Assembly: GCA_015489295.1 (NCBI GenBank)
Contig: WGAB01000099.1
Location: forward strand, 1-15,805
Source: Caldifarciminota bacterium
Lineage (GTDB): Bacteria > WOR-3 > Hydrothermia > WGAB01
Direction: 5' to 3'
DNA length: 15,805 nucleotides
The number at the start of each line of letters is the position of its first letter. Position 1 is the stretch's first letter. A model generated the notes under the pieces. That model did not search any database, was not told the origin of the DNA, and saw only the letters and a program-made list of their open reading frames with translations. Shown piece by piece: positions 15,481-15,805 of this stretch. The position numbers were made by a program, and so were the translations under genes.

Positions 15481-15805
15481 ATGAACGGACGTTTCCTGGG
15501 TTTCGGAACCCTGGCCCTCTTTGCCCTGCTGGCCAGCCAGTGCATGCCGCCCCGCGAAACCTACCGCGACCCCCGGGAGGTGCACCTGAAGCATGTCAAA
15601 CGCCTGACCACCAAGGGCCACAACGCCGAGGCCTACTTTAGCCCCGACGCCTCGCTCATCACCTTCCAGTCCACCCGCGATTCCTTCGCCTGCGACCAGA
15701 TCTTCCTGATGGACACCACCGGAAAGATCCTGCGCCTTGTGTCCACCGGCAAAGGGCGCACCACCTGCTCCTACTTCCTGAACGACCACCAGATCATGTT
15801 CGCCA
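15481..15805 (+). CDS. Exported PD40/TolB-like beta-propeller protein, 3' end cut by window edge
   Basis: Only 108 codons are visible. A hydrophobic signal (residues 5-19, FLGFGTLALFALLAS) is followed by C21 in LLASQCMPP, which looks like a lipoprotein signal but has Gln rather than Gly/Ala/Ser just before the cysteine. The mature part opens with VKRLTTKGHNAEAYFSPDASLITFQSTRD and DQIFLMDTTGKILRLVSTGKG. This is the repeating pattern of PD40 (WD40-like, TolB-type) propeller blades, in which SPDG-like turns and 'fQS.RD' strands recur. Two cysteines (FACDQ and TTCSY) might form a disulfide outside the membrane. AAGGAGG sits 6 nt before the ATG at 15481. Function is unknown; such proteins act in envelope binding or as peptidase-associated propellers. 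The opposite-strand reading frame here is rejected. Confidence 0.85.
   Translation, partial: MNGRFLGFGTLALFALLASQCMPPRETYRDPREVHLKHVKRLTTKGHNAEAYFSPDASLITFQSTRDSFACDQIFLMDTTGKILRLVSTGKGRTTCSYFLNDHQIMFA

Noticed and set aside
15391..15789. Minus-strand frame of 132 codons at the right edge
   Set aside because: The plus-strand frame has an SD, a signal sequence and PD40 repeats; the minus frame has none of these and runs over the suf promoter.

Overview
The window is a gene-dense stretch of a GC-rich bacterial chromosome (roughly 60-65% GC by eye) made of five housekeeping modules. I found no prophage, insertion sequence, CRISPR array, rRNA or tRNA, and no gene-free gap over 300 bp. The bacterial -35/-10 signals, perfect Shine-Dalgarno (SD) sites, lipoprotein signals, a PHP-containing DnaE and SufBCD mark it as Bacteria. 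Two genes, zur and dnaE, appear to have leaderless promoters, with a -10 box 5-6 nt before ATG, as is common in Deinococcus-Thermus and Actinobacteria. The macro domain resembles archaeal Af1521. The phylum cannot be fixed from this sequence; a thermophile is plausible but is an inference.

Layout. (1) 1-3688, minus strand: the heat-shock operon grpE-dnaK-dnaJ with a sigma70-type promoter at 3660-3688; dnaJ runs off the left edge. grpE and dnaK overlap by ATGA, dnaK has a perfect 10-nt SD, and the dnaJ start codon sits in the loop of a predicted mRNA hairpin. (2) 3757-4305, plus strand: a divergent single-domain macro protein (ADP-ribose binding). (3) 4396-7339, plus strand: a zinc-uptake operon zur-znuA-znuC-znuB, in which every junction overlaps (4, 4 and 8 bp) and a Fur/Zur-type operator overlaps the zur promoter and start codon. 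(4) 7381-11425, plus strand: dnaE (replicative DNA polymerase III alpha), then a small membrane protein with a zinc-ribbon-like tail. (5) 11533-15394, minus strand: sufC-sufB-sufD-Rieske ferredoxin, an Fe-S cluster assembly operon with a good promoter. A divergent PD40/TolB-like beta-propeller exported protein begins at 15481 and runs off the right edge.

How the parts fit. GrpE, DnaK and DnaJ form one chaperone cycle. ZnuA captures zinc outside the membrane and passes it to the ZnuB/ZnuC transporter, and Zur shuts the operon when zinc is sufficient, probably including its own gene. SufBCD is the Fe-S scaffold complex; the co-transcribed Rieske protein is either an electron donor or a client. 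No sufS, sufU or sufE is visible. I see no undescribed multi-gene system. The observations most worth checking are a perfect 20-bp-arm palindrome inside dnaJ, the hairpin over the dnaJ start, the Zur operator on a leaderless start, the tandem repeat against the dnaE -10, and the uncharacterised zinc-ribbon membrane protein after dnaE.
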